Made by a program: the position numbers and the translations under genes | Notes under the pieces: generated by a model | Database searches by the model: none | The model's input: only the letters and a program-made list of their open reading frames with translations | What the model was told of the DNA's origin: nothing | Assembly (NCBI GenBank): GCA_964534765.1 | Contig: CAZHRJ010000061.1 | Location: 1 to 17,199, forward strand | Direction of reading: 5' to 3' | DNA length: 17,199 nucleotides | Source of the DNA: CAZHRJ01 sp964534765 | Lineage (GTDB): Bacteria > Lindowbacteria > 2-12-FULL-62-27 | Part shown: piece after piece, positions 6,319-13,545 of the stretch | How the letters are laid out: every line of letters begins with the position of its first letter | Numbering within the stretch: the stretch's first letter is position 1

Positions 6319-7779
6319 CTATTCCACAGTTGCTACCTTGCTTACCAACCAGTATCGCTTGCCGGTCGCCGGGAAACCGGTTACTTGGGCAACATCCTCC
6401 AGACTCTTGTAGGGTCCATGGTTTTTCCGGTACCAGATCAACGCCGATAGTGAATGCCAGGGAGATTTTAAATACTTCAAATCCCGCAGGACCGGCATCG
6501 CTCGTCTCAATTCCTGAAATGAGGCTTTGTTCAGATTGACTTTCCGTCGTTTGGGCAGGGACTCGGCCGGAGGGCCGGCGAAGGCGCGGGCCCTCAGGGA
6601 TTGGAACCCGTCGTCGGAGAGACCGGGCATTTTGACGAGATCGTCCAATGAGTCGATCGGCCCGGACATTTCGCGAATGAGGATGATCTGGTTGACGATA
6701 TCTTCGCTGAGAATCGGCGCCAGACTTTTCAACTCGTCCCGGCCGGCGGCATTCAGATTGATCTTCGCCGGCGACGGGTTGGCGCTGAGAAATGCCGGCG
6801 CCGGTTCTGGCGCGGGCGGCGCGGCGCGGCCGAGCCAGAGATACGAAAGGAGTGATGCGGCAAGGATCGCGACGACGGCCGCGACAGCCGGCGCGTAAGA
6901 CCGCCGCCGACGGCCGACACGCGGCGCGGGCATATCCTCGACGGGAACGTCCGGATGACCCTCCAGATCCGACAGGATGTCGATCACCTTCCGGTACCGC
7001 CCGGACAACTCGCGCCGCAGACACTTGATGATGACGCTCTCCGATCGGACCGACAGGAGCGGATTCAACGCGCGGGGCGGGATGAACTCGATATTCGGGT
7101 CGAGAATTTTTCGGATGACGGCGATATGATTTTCGCCGTCAAATGGAATCTGGCCGGTGGCGATCTGATAGCCGAGCACTCCGAGAGACCAGATGTCGGC
7201 CGATGCCGTGACGTCTTTGGAGGATTCGATCTGCTCGGGCGCCGAATAATGGGGCGTGCCCAGGACCTCGCCGGTGATCGTGAAATGCGCTTCCTCAACC
7301 AGCTTCGATAAACCAAAATCCGCGATCCGGACGTGGCCGTTGGGCAAAACAATCACATTTCGCGCGGAAAGGTCCCGGTGAAGAATCCCCTGGAAATGCG
7401 CGGCGTCGACGCCGCGGCAGATGCCGGAAAAGATGTCGATCCACGCCGGATTGCCGGGCAGGGCGGAGCGCTGGGAAATCCACCTCTGAAGATCGATGCC
7501 GTCAATCCATTCCATCACCAGATAATACCGGCCGTTGGCCACACCGAAATCGTAGACCTTCGGAATCGACTCATGCGACAGCGTCATATAAACCCGCGCC
7601 TCCCGCTTGAATCGCTCCACCATCTCTTCCCGCTTGCCGAATACCTCCGGCAAAACCTTTACCGCTACCGCCTGGCCGTCCTCGGTGTTGACGCCGCGGT
7701 AAATGGTGGTCATCCCGCCCATGGCGGCCACCTCGATGAGCTTGAATCGGCCGATGGCCTCCGGAATGATCCCGCTCAT
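6319..7779 (-). CDS. Membrane Ser/Thr kinase K4 with two ComEA-like HhH units and a degenerate glycine loop
   Basis: A 486-residue kinase. The usual G-x-G-x-x-G loop is altered to A19-M-G21-G-M-T24, replacing the first and third glycines. The VAVK lysine (K41), alpha-C Glu in FKREAR, HRDLSARN, ADFGLS and APEQI are intact. The catalytic loop HRDLSARN resembles the HRDLAARN loop of tyrosine kinases more than the usual HRDLKPEN. A run of arginines precedes one membrane helix (about 300-320), then a Pro/Ala linker and two HhH units. These begin KINLNAAGRDEL and KVNLNKASFQEL; the hairpin glycines are only partly kept. The protein ends in a short VATVE tail like the ends of K3 and K7. The ATG at 7779 lies 6 bp after the K5 stop. 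It may bind nucleotide weakly or differently, but the other catalytic residues argue against a dead kinase. Confidence 0.92.
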   Translation of the reverse strand: MSGIIPEAIGRFKLIEVAAMGGMTTIYRGVNTEDGQAVAVKVLPEVFGKREEMVERFKREARVYMTLSHESIPKVYDFGVANGRYYLVMEWIDGIDLQRWISQRSALPGNPAWIDIFSGICRGVDAAHFQGILHRDLSARNVIVLPNGHVRIADFGLSKLVEEAHFTITGEVLGTPHYSAPEQIESSKDVTASADIWSLGVLGYQIATGQIPFDGENHIAVIRKILDPNIEFIPPRALNPLLSVRSESVIIKCLRRELSGRYRKVIDILSDLEGHPDVPVEDMPAPRVGRRRRSYAPAVAAVVAILAASLLSYLWLGRAAPPAPEPAPAFLSANPSPAKINLNAAGRDELKSLAPILSEDIVNQIILIREMSGPIDSLDDLVKMPGLSDDGFQSLRARAFAGPPAESLPKRRKVNLNKASFQELRRAMPVLRDLKYLKSPWHSLSALIWYRKNHGPYKSLEDVAQVTGFPATGKRYWLVSKVATVE

Positions 7780-7785
7780 GGACGC

Positions 7786-9603
7786 TCAGTCACCGAAGAC
7801 GCGGATCTCGAATTCAAATTGATCGCCGCTGATCGTCGGGATTCCCAATTGCCGCGCGGTTTCGGGCGACTTTGATTTGGGATTCATTTTGCCCACCACA
7901 AGCAGATCGACACCCGGGTTCGGATTCTCGGCAATCGCCGCGCCCAGACGGCGGAGATGGGCTTCGGCCGTCTCACGATTCATGGATCGCAATTTCCCGG
8001 CCAGACAGATTCGTTTGCCTCGAAACGGATTGTCACCCTTCGATCGAAGCAGGATGTTCTCGCGCAGCCGGGAGAAGTCCGCGTCCGACAGGACCGGCAT
8101 CGCGCCGGCGGAGGAAACGGGGGTTTCAAGTTTTATCCTGGCTCCCCCCGCATCCTTCCAAATTGGAACACGTTTTGCGAGCCGATATACACGAAGCACC
8201 GTCGCGCGGATCCGGCCTCGGGCCTCCCGGGTCTTCTGGAGAGCGTATTCCGTCGTATAGGCCATGAACGGATCCAGCCGGCGGACTTCCTCCGGCCCGA
8301 CCGGGACCGTGAGGACCACAACCGCCGCATAGCGGATATCGGCCTCCGCGCCCACCGGCGATTCCTCGGCGCCCGCCGCAGCCGGCTTCATCTCCGGTTT
8401 GTCCCGGGAAGAAATCGGATAAAGGAGAATCGTGCTTCCGGGTTTCAGTCCGGCCGTGGCGCCACGAATCGTAATCGCCGTTTTTCCGGCGGCCATCGAC
8501 TCGATCATGTTGGCGTCCATTTTGAGAGCGTCCTTGATTTCGCCGGGAAGGCGGTCATCCTGCGCCTGCTCCGGATTCCTGGCATCGGATGCGCGGTCTG
8601 GCTCATCGGATTCGATTTCGGCGTCATCGACCGGGGTCGGCGCCGAGGCGGGCCAAAATACCCACACGCCCGCCGCGGCAGCCGCGATAAGAAGGCCGGC
8701 GGCAAACCCGATCCACTTTTTCGATCTCGCTTGCGTTATGATCGCCGGAAGACTCACCGGCTCATCTTTTGACCCGCCAAGATCCGCGAGAATCTCCTGT
8801 ATCGATTCATACCGCATTGACCGGTCGCGCTGAAGACATTTTTGGATCACGCTTTCGGACCGGATGGATATGTCCGGGTTGATCGATCGAACCGGATCCG
8901 GATGGTTGGCCGGGTTGAGAATCTGCTCGATGATCCTCACTGGTGAATCTCCCTCGAAGGGGCGGCGACGGGTGGCCATCTGGTATCCGATCACACCCAA
9001 TGACCAGATGTCCGCCTGGACCGTGACGTCCTTGGAGGCCTGGATCTGCTCGGGCGCGGAATAATGGGGCGTGCCGAGCACATCGCCCGTGAGAGTGAAA
9101 TGTGCCTCCCGGACCATGGTCGACAGGCCAAAATCGGTGATCCGGATCTTGCCGTCGGCCGTCAGGATCACGTTGCCTTCGGTCAGGTCCCGGTGGAGAA
9201 TTCCGCGATCGTGCGCCGCCGCCAGGGCATTGCAGACTCCGATGAACATCGGCCGCCACTTTTCATCGGGCAAAAGTGCCGGATTTTCCTCGATCCACGT
9301 CCGCAGGCTCTTGCCATCCAGCCACTCCATCGCCAGATAGTATCGGTCGGCGTCGACGCCGAAGTCATAGACTTTCGGAATCGCGTCATGCGAAAGACTC
9401 ATGCCGATCCGGGCTTCCCGCTTGAACCGCTCCACAAACGAATCCTGCCGGCTGAACATCTCCGGCATCACTTTCACCGCCACCGTCTTGCCGTCGTCCG
9501 GGTCCTCCCCTTTGTACACAGAACCCATGCCGCCGACGGCGACTAGGGAAATGATTTTGTACCGGCCGATCCGCTTGGGCTGGGATTGGGGTTGGGCGGT
9601 CAT
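7786..9603 (-). CDS. Membrane Ser/Thr kinase K5 with C-terminal BRCT-like domain
   Basis: A 605-residue kinase. The loop is AVGGMG (first Gly replaced by Ala). K44, FKREAR, HRDLTEGN, TDFGLS and GTPHYSAPEQI follow, so the domain is close to K4 and K1. A basic segment precedes one membrane helix (about 293-312), then an acidic Asp/Glu/Pro linker. An unrecognised region (about 355-510) contains short beta-like stretches. Residues 525-600 match the BRCT pattern: NPFRGKRICLAGKL, a helix with LRRLGAAI, the VDLLVVGK strand, and LGIPTISGDQFEFEI, as at the C terminus of NAD-dependent DNA ligases. BRCT domains bind DNA ends or phosphopeptides and are normally cytosolic, so this placement is odd. The ATG at 9603 overlaps the stop of the zinc-ribbon gene (ATGA). 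The BRCT call rests on pattern only. Confidence 0.92.
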   Translation of the reverse strand: MTAQPQSQPKRIGRYKIISLVAVGGMGSVYKGEDPDDGKTVAVKVMPEMFSRQDSFVERFKREARIGMSLSHDAIPKVYDFGVDADRYYLAMEWLDGKSLRTWIEENPALLPDEKWRPMFIGVCNALAAAHDRGILHRDLTEGNVILTADGKIRITDFGLSTMVREAHFTLTGDVLGTPHYSAPEQIQASKDVTVQADIWSLGVIGYQMATRRRPFEGDSPVRIIEQILNPANHPDPVRSINPDISIRSESVIQKCLQRDRSMRYESIQEILADLGGSKDEPVSLPAIITQARSKKWIGFAAGLLIAAAAAGVWVFWPASAPTPVDDAEIESDEPDRASDARNPEQAQDDRLPGEIKDALKMDANMIESMAAGKTAITIRGATAGLKPGSTILLYPISSRDKPEMKPAAAGAEESPVGAEADIRYAAVVVLTVPVGPEEVRRLDPFMAYTTEYALQKTREARGRIRATVLRVYRLAKRVPIWKDAGGARIKLETPVSSAGAMPVLSDADFSRLRENILLRSKGDNPFRGKRICLAGKLRSMNRETAEAHLRRLGAAIAENPNPGVDLLVVGKMNPKSKSPETARQLGIPTISGDQFEFEIRVFGD

Positions 9604-10352
9604 TTTTCCAGAGGCCTGTCAGTCTGATAAAATTCTGTGATGTCCACGTGGCCGGCATTGGTGCGCATGTCCCAGGTTCGGGCGGCCGTTGGGGCGAAGT
9701 ATATGATGTAGCCTCCGCGACCTTCTGTTCTGGCCGGGCGGACGATCTCATCTACCCGGCCCACAGGAATGACAAAAAAATGCTCTGCGCGACTTACGAT
9801 GGCCACAAGATACCCCTGATGCCGCCGGAGAAAGTCGATGGGTTCATCATTGATCACGTACTGACACCATCGCCTTCCGGTGGATCCATATCGCGCATAT
9901 CGCAGGGCGACCGCTTTGCCGTTGACGAAATAGGCGTTCGCCAGCGTCCGGCCACTGCGCGCGTTTTCGATCTTCCAGCCCATGGCCGTCCAGGAATCAA
10001 GAAGCCTCCGAACTTCCGCCGTCTTGCCTTCTGCCGCAACGGACAAATCGTTCTCATAGCCGGACAAATTCAGGTCAGGGGCGGGATAACTCTCATCAAG
10101 TGAGCCATCGGTGGATGCGCTGAGAGATTCATTGGATATCAAGCCACGGCCCGCGGCGAATCCGGCGATAAGAGGGATGATCAGGAGAATCCAGAGAAAT
10201 ACCGGAAAACGACGCCCGACGGACGTCGCCCTGTCCCGGTCGACCAGCCACTCGGCCTCCTTCAAGTCCGCCATGTTCCAAGCGCCGCACGCGGGACAAC
10301 CTCGACCGGCCTCGACAGAATCGTTTCCGCAGGCGTGACAGGACGCGGTCAT
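9600..10352 (-). CDS. Zinc-ribbon single-pass membrane protein of unknown function
   Basis: A 250-residue protein. It starts with a four-Cys zinc ribbon (C5, C8, C19, C22; CHACG and CPACG), then a membrane helix at about 48-66. The remaining ~180 residues are predicted outside the membrane. There is no kinase domain, so the layout is that of K2 and K7 with the kinase removed. The outer part has KIE, YFVNGK, then a hydrophobic strand and HFFVIPVGRVDEI. The same order (KIE, YSVQDGK, FFVVI, FVIPGNIL) occurs at the end of K6, which overlaps this gene by ATGA at 10349-10352. A FFVIP strand is also seen in some PD-(D/E)XK nuclease-like proteins, but I see no convincing catalytic residues. It may be a co-receptor of K6 or K5. 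It overlaps K5 by ATGA. Confidence 0.85.
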   Translation of the reverse strand: MTASCHACGNDSVEAGRGCPACGAWNMADLKEAEWLVDRDRATSVGRRFPVFLWILLIIPLIAGFAAGRGLISNESLSASTDGSLDESYPAPDLNLSGYENDLSVAAEGKTAEVRRLLDSWTAMGWKIENARSGRTLANAYFVNGKAVALRYARYGSTGRRWCQYVINDEPIDFLRRHQGYLVAIVSRAEHFFVIPVGRVDEIVRPARTEGRGGYIIYFAPTAARTWDMRTNAGHVDITEFYQTDRPLEK

Positions 10353-12055
10353 GGGGTGAGCAGATGAAACGCGTTTTTGTAGGGCGTGATGTCGAGTTCC
10401 AATTCAAGAGCTCGCAAGTAGGTATGCTGATCCTCGGTCCTCACGCTTGCATACCGGCTGGTGGATCTGTTGTCGGTGCGATTAAATTTTTCAATGGTAT
10501 CCACCGACAAAATGTTTCCGGGGATCACAAAAACATCGCCAGCCGCCTCCGGCTCGATAACCACAAAAAATGGCGACGATCCCTCAAGCTCGCGCGTGAT
10601 GACCGGACTCAGATTAATCTGATTCCCCCTGGATTCTCGAATTGTTGTGACGTAGAGGTAGTACTTCCCGTCTTGAACCGAATAGGTCCTCGCCTTCCCG
10701 CCACGCCCCGATCTTAAAATAACTTTCTCGATCTTGAGATTCAGATTCGATGCCCACGACAGTTCATCGGCCGGCCACGCCTTTGATTTTGTGGGCGGCC
10801 CTGCAACAACGCTTTCGGCCACGTCGGGCATAGTGTTGACGCCATCAAAGGTGTCTGACATGGACGGCTCTGGGATGGTCTGTTCCACAGAGTGGGCGTC
10901 GGCACGCTCAACCTCCGGCCCGACCGCTCTCTCCCCGGTCCCGGCGCCGGTGCCCCACCCGATGGCCACGCCGGCGCCGAAAACGACGAGCGCAGCCAGA
11001 AACGCCCAGCCGACCTGCCGGAGCGTCGGGGTCGGGAAATATCCGCCCGGGTTCGACGGCGGGCGGGCGGCGGACAGGGCCAGGGTGCGGCCCTGGACAT
11101 CGGCTTCGATCAGGCCACGCCGGCCAATCTTCCCAAGCCGAATGACCTGGCCGGAGGCGCGGCACCGATCGTGATAGAAAACTTCCCCGGGAACGTAGGC
11201 CTTGTCCGACCGGTAGATAAAAGATGGCGGCACGGCGGCCGGCGAATCCAGATCGGCCAGGATGTCGGCGCAGGCGGCATATCGGCCGGAAACATCGCGG
11301 CAGAGGCACCGCATCACGATGAGATCCCATTTGACCAGAACGCCCGGCCGGACCGATGAGGGCGGTTTAAGGCGGTGGTTCGGATTCAGGAGGCTGGAGA
11401 CGAGAGTGGAGATGGAATCGGCGGGGAAGGGCCGGACCCCCGTGAGAATCTCATAGATGACGGCGCCGGCCGACCAGATATCCGCGCGCGCGTCAATCTT
11501 CAGCCGCGAGTCGAACTGTTCCGGCGCCATGTAGCAGGGCGTGCCGAAATGCTGGCCGGTCAGAGTCAGAGTCATTTCGTCCGTGAGTTTGGCGATGCCA
11601 AAATCGATGAGTTTAATATCGCCCGATTGGGTCAGGATAATGTTGGTTGGCGATATGTCCCGGTGAATGATGTTGAGACTGTGCGCGTAGGACAGGATAT
11701 CCCCGAGTCTCCGCATCACCCCCTCCGCCAGATCCGGCGCCCCGTCGGGCCGGTTCCGGAGAAACCCCTCGAGGGAATCGCCCTCGATGAATTCCATCGT
11801 CAGATACCGTCTCTCGTCGATCTCCCCGTCCTCGAAAATCTTCGGTATGCCCGGATGGTCCAGGCGCTTTAGGGAGTCGCACTCGCGTTTGAATCGTTCC
11901 CTGAACTGCGGATTTTTTGAGAGGTGCTGAGGAAGGATCTTGAGCGCAACCGGCCGGCCGGTTTGGGGGTCGTCCGCCAGATAAACGCTACCCATGCCTC
12001 CGTGGCCGACCTCGCGGATCAGTTTGTATGTGCCGAAAAACTCCCTGCTGGGCAT
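10349..12055 (-). CDS. Membrane Ser/Thr kinase K6, first gene of the left-hand operon
   Basis: A 568-residue kinase with GHGGMG, K39, FKRECDSL, HRDISPTN, IDFGIAKL and MAPEQF, close to K2 and K7. After the kinase domain comes a basic segment with two Cys (YHDRCRASGQVIRLG), which may be a small beta domain. One membrane helix lies at about 340-362. The outer region has a Gly/Glu-rich linker and then an unrecognised C-terminal module (about 430-568) with motifs KIEKV, YSVQDGK, FFVVI and FVIPGNIL, apparently shared with the adjacent zinc-ribbon protein. It has neither HhH nor TPR. The ATG at 12055 is chosen over an in-frame TTG at 12061 because it puts the kinase lysine at residue 39, as in K2 and K7. 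There is no Shine-Dalgarno sequence, and a promoter-like -10 lies only 14 nt upstream. Confidence 0.93.
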   Translation of the reverse strand: MPSREFFGTYKLIREVGHGGMGSVYLADDPQTGRPVALKILPQHLSKNPQFRERFKRECDSLKRLDHPGIPKIFEDGEIDERRYLTMEFIEGDSLEGFLRNRPDGAPDLAEGVMRRLGDILSYAHSLNIIHRDISPTNIILTQSGDIKLIDFGIAKLTDEMTLTLTGQHFGTPCYMAPEQFDSRLKIDARADIWSAGAVIYEILTGVRPFPADSISTLVSSLLNPNHRLKPPSSVRPGVLVKWDLIVMRCLCRDVSGRYAACADILADLDSPAAVPPSFIYRSDKAYVPGEVFYHDRCRASGQVIRLGKIGRRGLIEADVQGRTLALSAARPPSNPGGYFPTPTLRQVGWAFLAALVVFGAGVAIGWGTGAGTGERAVGPEVERADAHSVEQTIPEPSMSDTFDGVNTMPDVAESVVAGPPTKSKAWPADELSWASNLNLKIEKVILRSGRGGKARTYSVQDGKYYLYVTTIRESRGNQINLSPVITRELEGSSPFFVVIEPEAAGDVFVIPGNILSVDTIEKFNRTDNRSTSRYASVRTEDQHTYLRALELELDITPYKNAFHLLTP

Positions 12056-12069
12056 GAACAAATCATTGG

Positions 12070-12097
12070 ATCATACCGGACGGCCGAAACACAACAA
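12070..12097 (-). promoter_or_regulatory. Candidate promoter of the left-hand operon
   Basis: On the minus strand TATGAT (12075-12070, one mismatch to TATAAT) follows TTGTTG (12097-12092, three matches to TTGACA) with 16-nt spacing. The -10 ends 14 nt before the K6 ATG, so transcription would begin only about 6-8 nt before the start codon. This agrees with the absence of a Shine-Dalgarno sequence and suggests a nearly leaderless mRNA. It is a pattern match only. Confidence 0.4.
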
Positions 12098-12109
12098 AGC
12101 CCCACCGGC

Positions 12110-12149
12110 CCAAATGGGGACGCCAAATGGGCCAAATGTAGCCAAATGG
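12110..12149. repeat. Tandem CCAAATGG-type short repeats
   Basis: Four copies of a CCAAATG(G) core start at 12110, 12123, 12132 and 12142, the last running into the left end of the palindromic element. Together with the CCAAATTGG copies on the other side they flank the element, and they lie just upstream of the K6 promoter candidate. A role as operator sites or as slippage-prone repeats cannot be told apart by reading. Confidence 0.6.
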
Positions 12150-12195
12150 GGACGTTGATTGACAAATTGACAAATTCCGGCGCTCCCCCTGAGGG
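12148..12195. repeat. Left part of the 139-bp palindromic element, cut by the scaffold gap
   Basis: The 28-bp terminal repeat beginning GGGGACGTTGATTGACAA (12148-12175) is followed by 20 bases and then Ns. The 55 bases before the gap (12141-12195) are identical to the 55 bases after it (12296-12350). This partial copy may therefore be the same sequence as the copy at 12303, not a second element. Confidence 0.75.
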
Positions 12196-12295
12196 NNNNN
12201 NNNNNNNNNNNNNNNNNNNNNNNNNNNNNNNNNNNNNNNNNNNNNNNNNNNNNNNNNNNNNNNNNNNNNNNNNNNNNNNNNNNNNNNNNNNNNNN
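12196..12295. other. Scaffold gap of exactly 100 Ns
   Basis: One hundred N bases form a placeholder gap of unknown true size. Both flanks are the same 55-base sequence, as expected when two de Bruijn contigs that share a k-mer end were scaffolded but not merged. Any protein predicted across the gap is meaningless. Confidence 0.95.
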
Positions 12296-12302
12296 GCCAA
12301 AT

Positions 12303-12441
12303 GGGGACGTTGATTGACAAATTGACAAATTCCGGCGCTCCCCCTGAGGGACAAAGTGGGCGTTTACTGATAAACGGGCAAAAAGACCGCTCATCTCCCA
12401 CGGTGTTTGTTTCATTTGTCAATTTGTCAATCAACGTCCCC
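12303..12441. repeat. 139-bp MITE-like palindromic element, copy 1
   Basis: The 28-bp terminal repeat at 12303-12330 is the exact reverse complement of 12414-12441, enclosing an 83-bp core with no credible gene. A second copy with the same arm and core lengths lies at 17041-17179. The core differs between copies (roughly one base in five by eye) while all four arms are identical. The element is non-autonomous, and GGGGACGTT-type ends resemble repeats seen near REP-associated tyrosine transposases; that link is recalled, not tested. It sits 27 bp after the PLD gene stop. Transcribed, it would form a long stem that could protect or end the K7-P2-PLD mRNA. Confidence 0.85.
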
Positions 12442-12466
12442 AAATTGGCCAAATTGGCCGAATTCG
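12440..12466. repeat. Three tandem 9-bp near-palindromic repeats
   Basis: CCAAATTGG, CCAAATTGG and CCGAATTCG lie head to tail between the palindromic element and the stop codon of the PLD gene. They mirror the CCAAATGG repeats on the far side of the element, suggesting that both formed by repeated insertion or slippage at the element boundary. Confidence 0.6.
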
Positions 12467-12467
12467 T

Positions 12468-13535
12468 TTAAAACCGCGCGGCACCGCTCCAGAGTTTCGA
12501 AAATCCGGATGCGAATCGCCCGACAATCTCCGGACGACGGACAATCACATTCATGTCGTTGTACTGCGTCAGAGGTCCATAGCCCCAGTTGGTTCCCCCG
12601 ACCACGACCGCGTCGTCCACGAGTAGGACTTTGGCATGCGTGATCACCTCTTCCGAATCGAATTTCACGGCAATGCCGGATTTCTCCAGATACGACGCGG
12701 CCTCCCGGCTGAATTGCAATGTCTTTTCCGCAAATGATCCACGCGACACGTCCAGGATTACCCTCACATCAACACCGCGATCCCTGGCCTGCTTCATCTC
12801 CTCGATCAAGTCCCGCACACCGGAACCCGGCCGGCCGATGTTGATGCCGTACAGGATGACATGAATTCGTTTTCGGGCGGATTGAAAAAGTCGCTTGACG
12901 CTGGGGACATATTGCCGATTGAAGATGACATCCACATCCGCCGACCGGAACGGCTCGACGGATGGTTCTCGGACCGCATTCTTCCACAACGCCTCAAAAT
13001 AGGTCCGGAGACTCCTGGCCGCGGCAGGCCGGGCCAGATAGAGATTGGCCTCGTTGTTGTCGGAAATTGATTTGTCGCTGAAATTAGTGGAGCCGATGAT
13101 GAATTTTTTGTCATCGACCAGAATCATCTTGGCGTGCGTCGTCTTATCCCCCGGCTGGCCGTATTCGCGCGTTTCGTCCAACTTGACGCGGATGCCCTTC
13201 CTGGCAAGCCACTCCACGTTTTTCTTGCTCTGTCGGACGGTGTCATCGATGAGGATGCGCACGTCCACGCCCCGCCGCGCGGCTGATAGAATCGCCTCTT
13301 CGATCTTGCGGACGGCGCCGTGGGACACATACTCGTACTGGATGATCCGCAGGCTGGTCTGGGCGGAGGCGATCATATCCAGGACCGTCGGGAGATACTC
13401 CCGGTTCACAACGGCCCGGACCGGATACGAATCTGACGCCGGCGCGGGTTGAGCGGCGGAAAAAATTAAAATGGAGGATGGAATCCAAAAAATTGCGGAC
13501 AGCGCGGCGAGCCTGAGGAAGGACTCCGCTCGCAT
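12468..13535 (-). CDS. Exported phospholipase-D-family protein with two HKD motifs
   Basis: A 355-residue protein of the PLD superfamily, whose members cleave phosphodiesters in lipids or nucleic acids through paired H-x-K-x4-D motifs. Both are complete: H134-K136-D141, then GSTNFS, and H300-K302-D307, then GGTNWG. The two halves are internally similar (NREYLPTVLDMIASAQ versus NRQYVPSVKRLFQSAR), so one chain supplies both catalytic halves. Residues 1 to about 33 form a signal peptide (RAESFLRL, hydrophobic core, then AQPAPAS), placing it in the periplasm or outside. It follows P2 by 10 bp and is the last gene of the right-hand unit. A single-stranded-DNA or RNA nuclease (Nuc-like) or a lipid hydrolase are both possible; the sequence does not decide. 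It is the only visible enzyme beyond kinases and phosphatases. Confidence 0.92.
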   Translation of the reverse strand: MRAESFLRLAALSAIFWIPSSILIFSAAQPAPASDSYPVRAVVNREYLPTVLDMIASAQTSLRIIQYEYVSHGAVRKIEEAILSAARRGVDVRILIDDTVRQSKKNVEWLARKGIRVKLDETREYGQPGDKTTHAKMILVDDKKFIIGSTNFSDKSISDNNEANLYLARPAAARSLRTYFEALWKNAVREPSVEPFRSADVDVIFNRQYVPSVKRLFQSARKRIHVILYGINIGRPGSGVRDLIEEMKQARDRGVDVRVILDVSRGSFAEKTLQFSREAASYLEKSGIAVKFDSEEVITHAKVLLVDDAVVVGGTNWGYGPLTQYNDMNVIVRRPEIVGRFASGFSKLWSGAARF

Positions 13536-13545
13536 GCCGCTGCTT

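Noticed and set aside
10349..10800. Active PD-(D/E)XK nuclease domain at the end of K6
   Set aside because: Only a FVIP-type strand is suggestive. I could not identify the D...(E/Q)xK catalytic set, so calling a nuclease would overreach.
12303..12441. Insertion sequence with its own transposase
   Set aside because: The element is 139 bp with no coding capacity, and no transposase lies in the window, so it is at most a non-autonomous element.
12019..12452. Open frames running through the N gap
   Set aside because: They exist only because the unknown bases read as X. The flanks are the palindromic element.
12110..12466. Possible CRISPR-like array from repeated CCAAAT and GGGGACGTTG units
   Set aside because: The repeats are 8-9 bp or inverted arms, with no regular spacers, and the apparent duplication comes from the scaffold gap.
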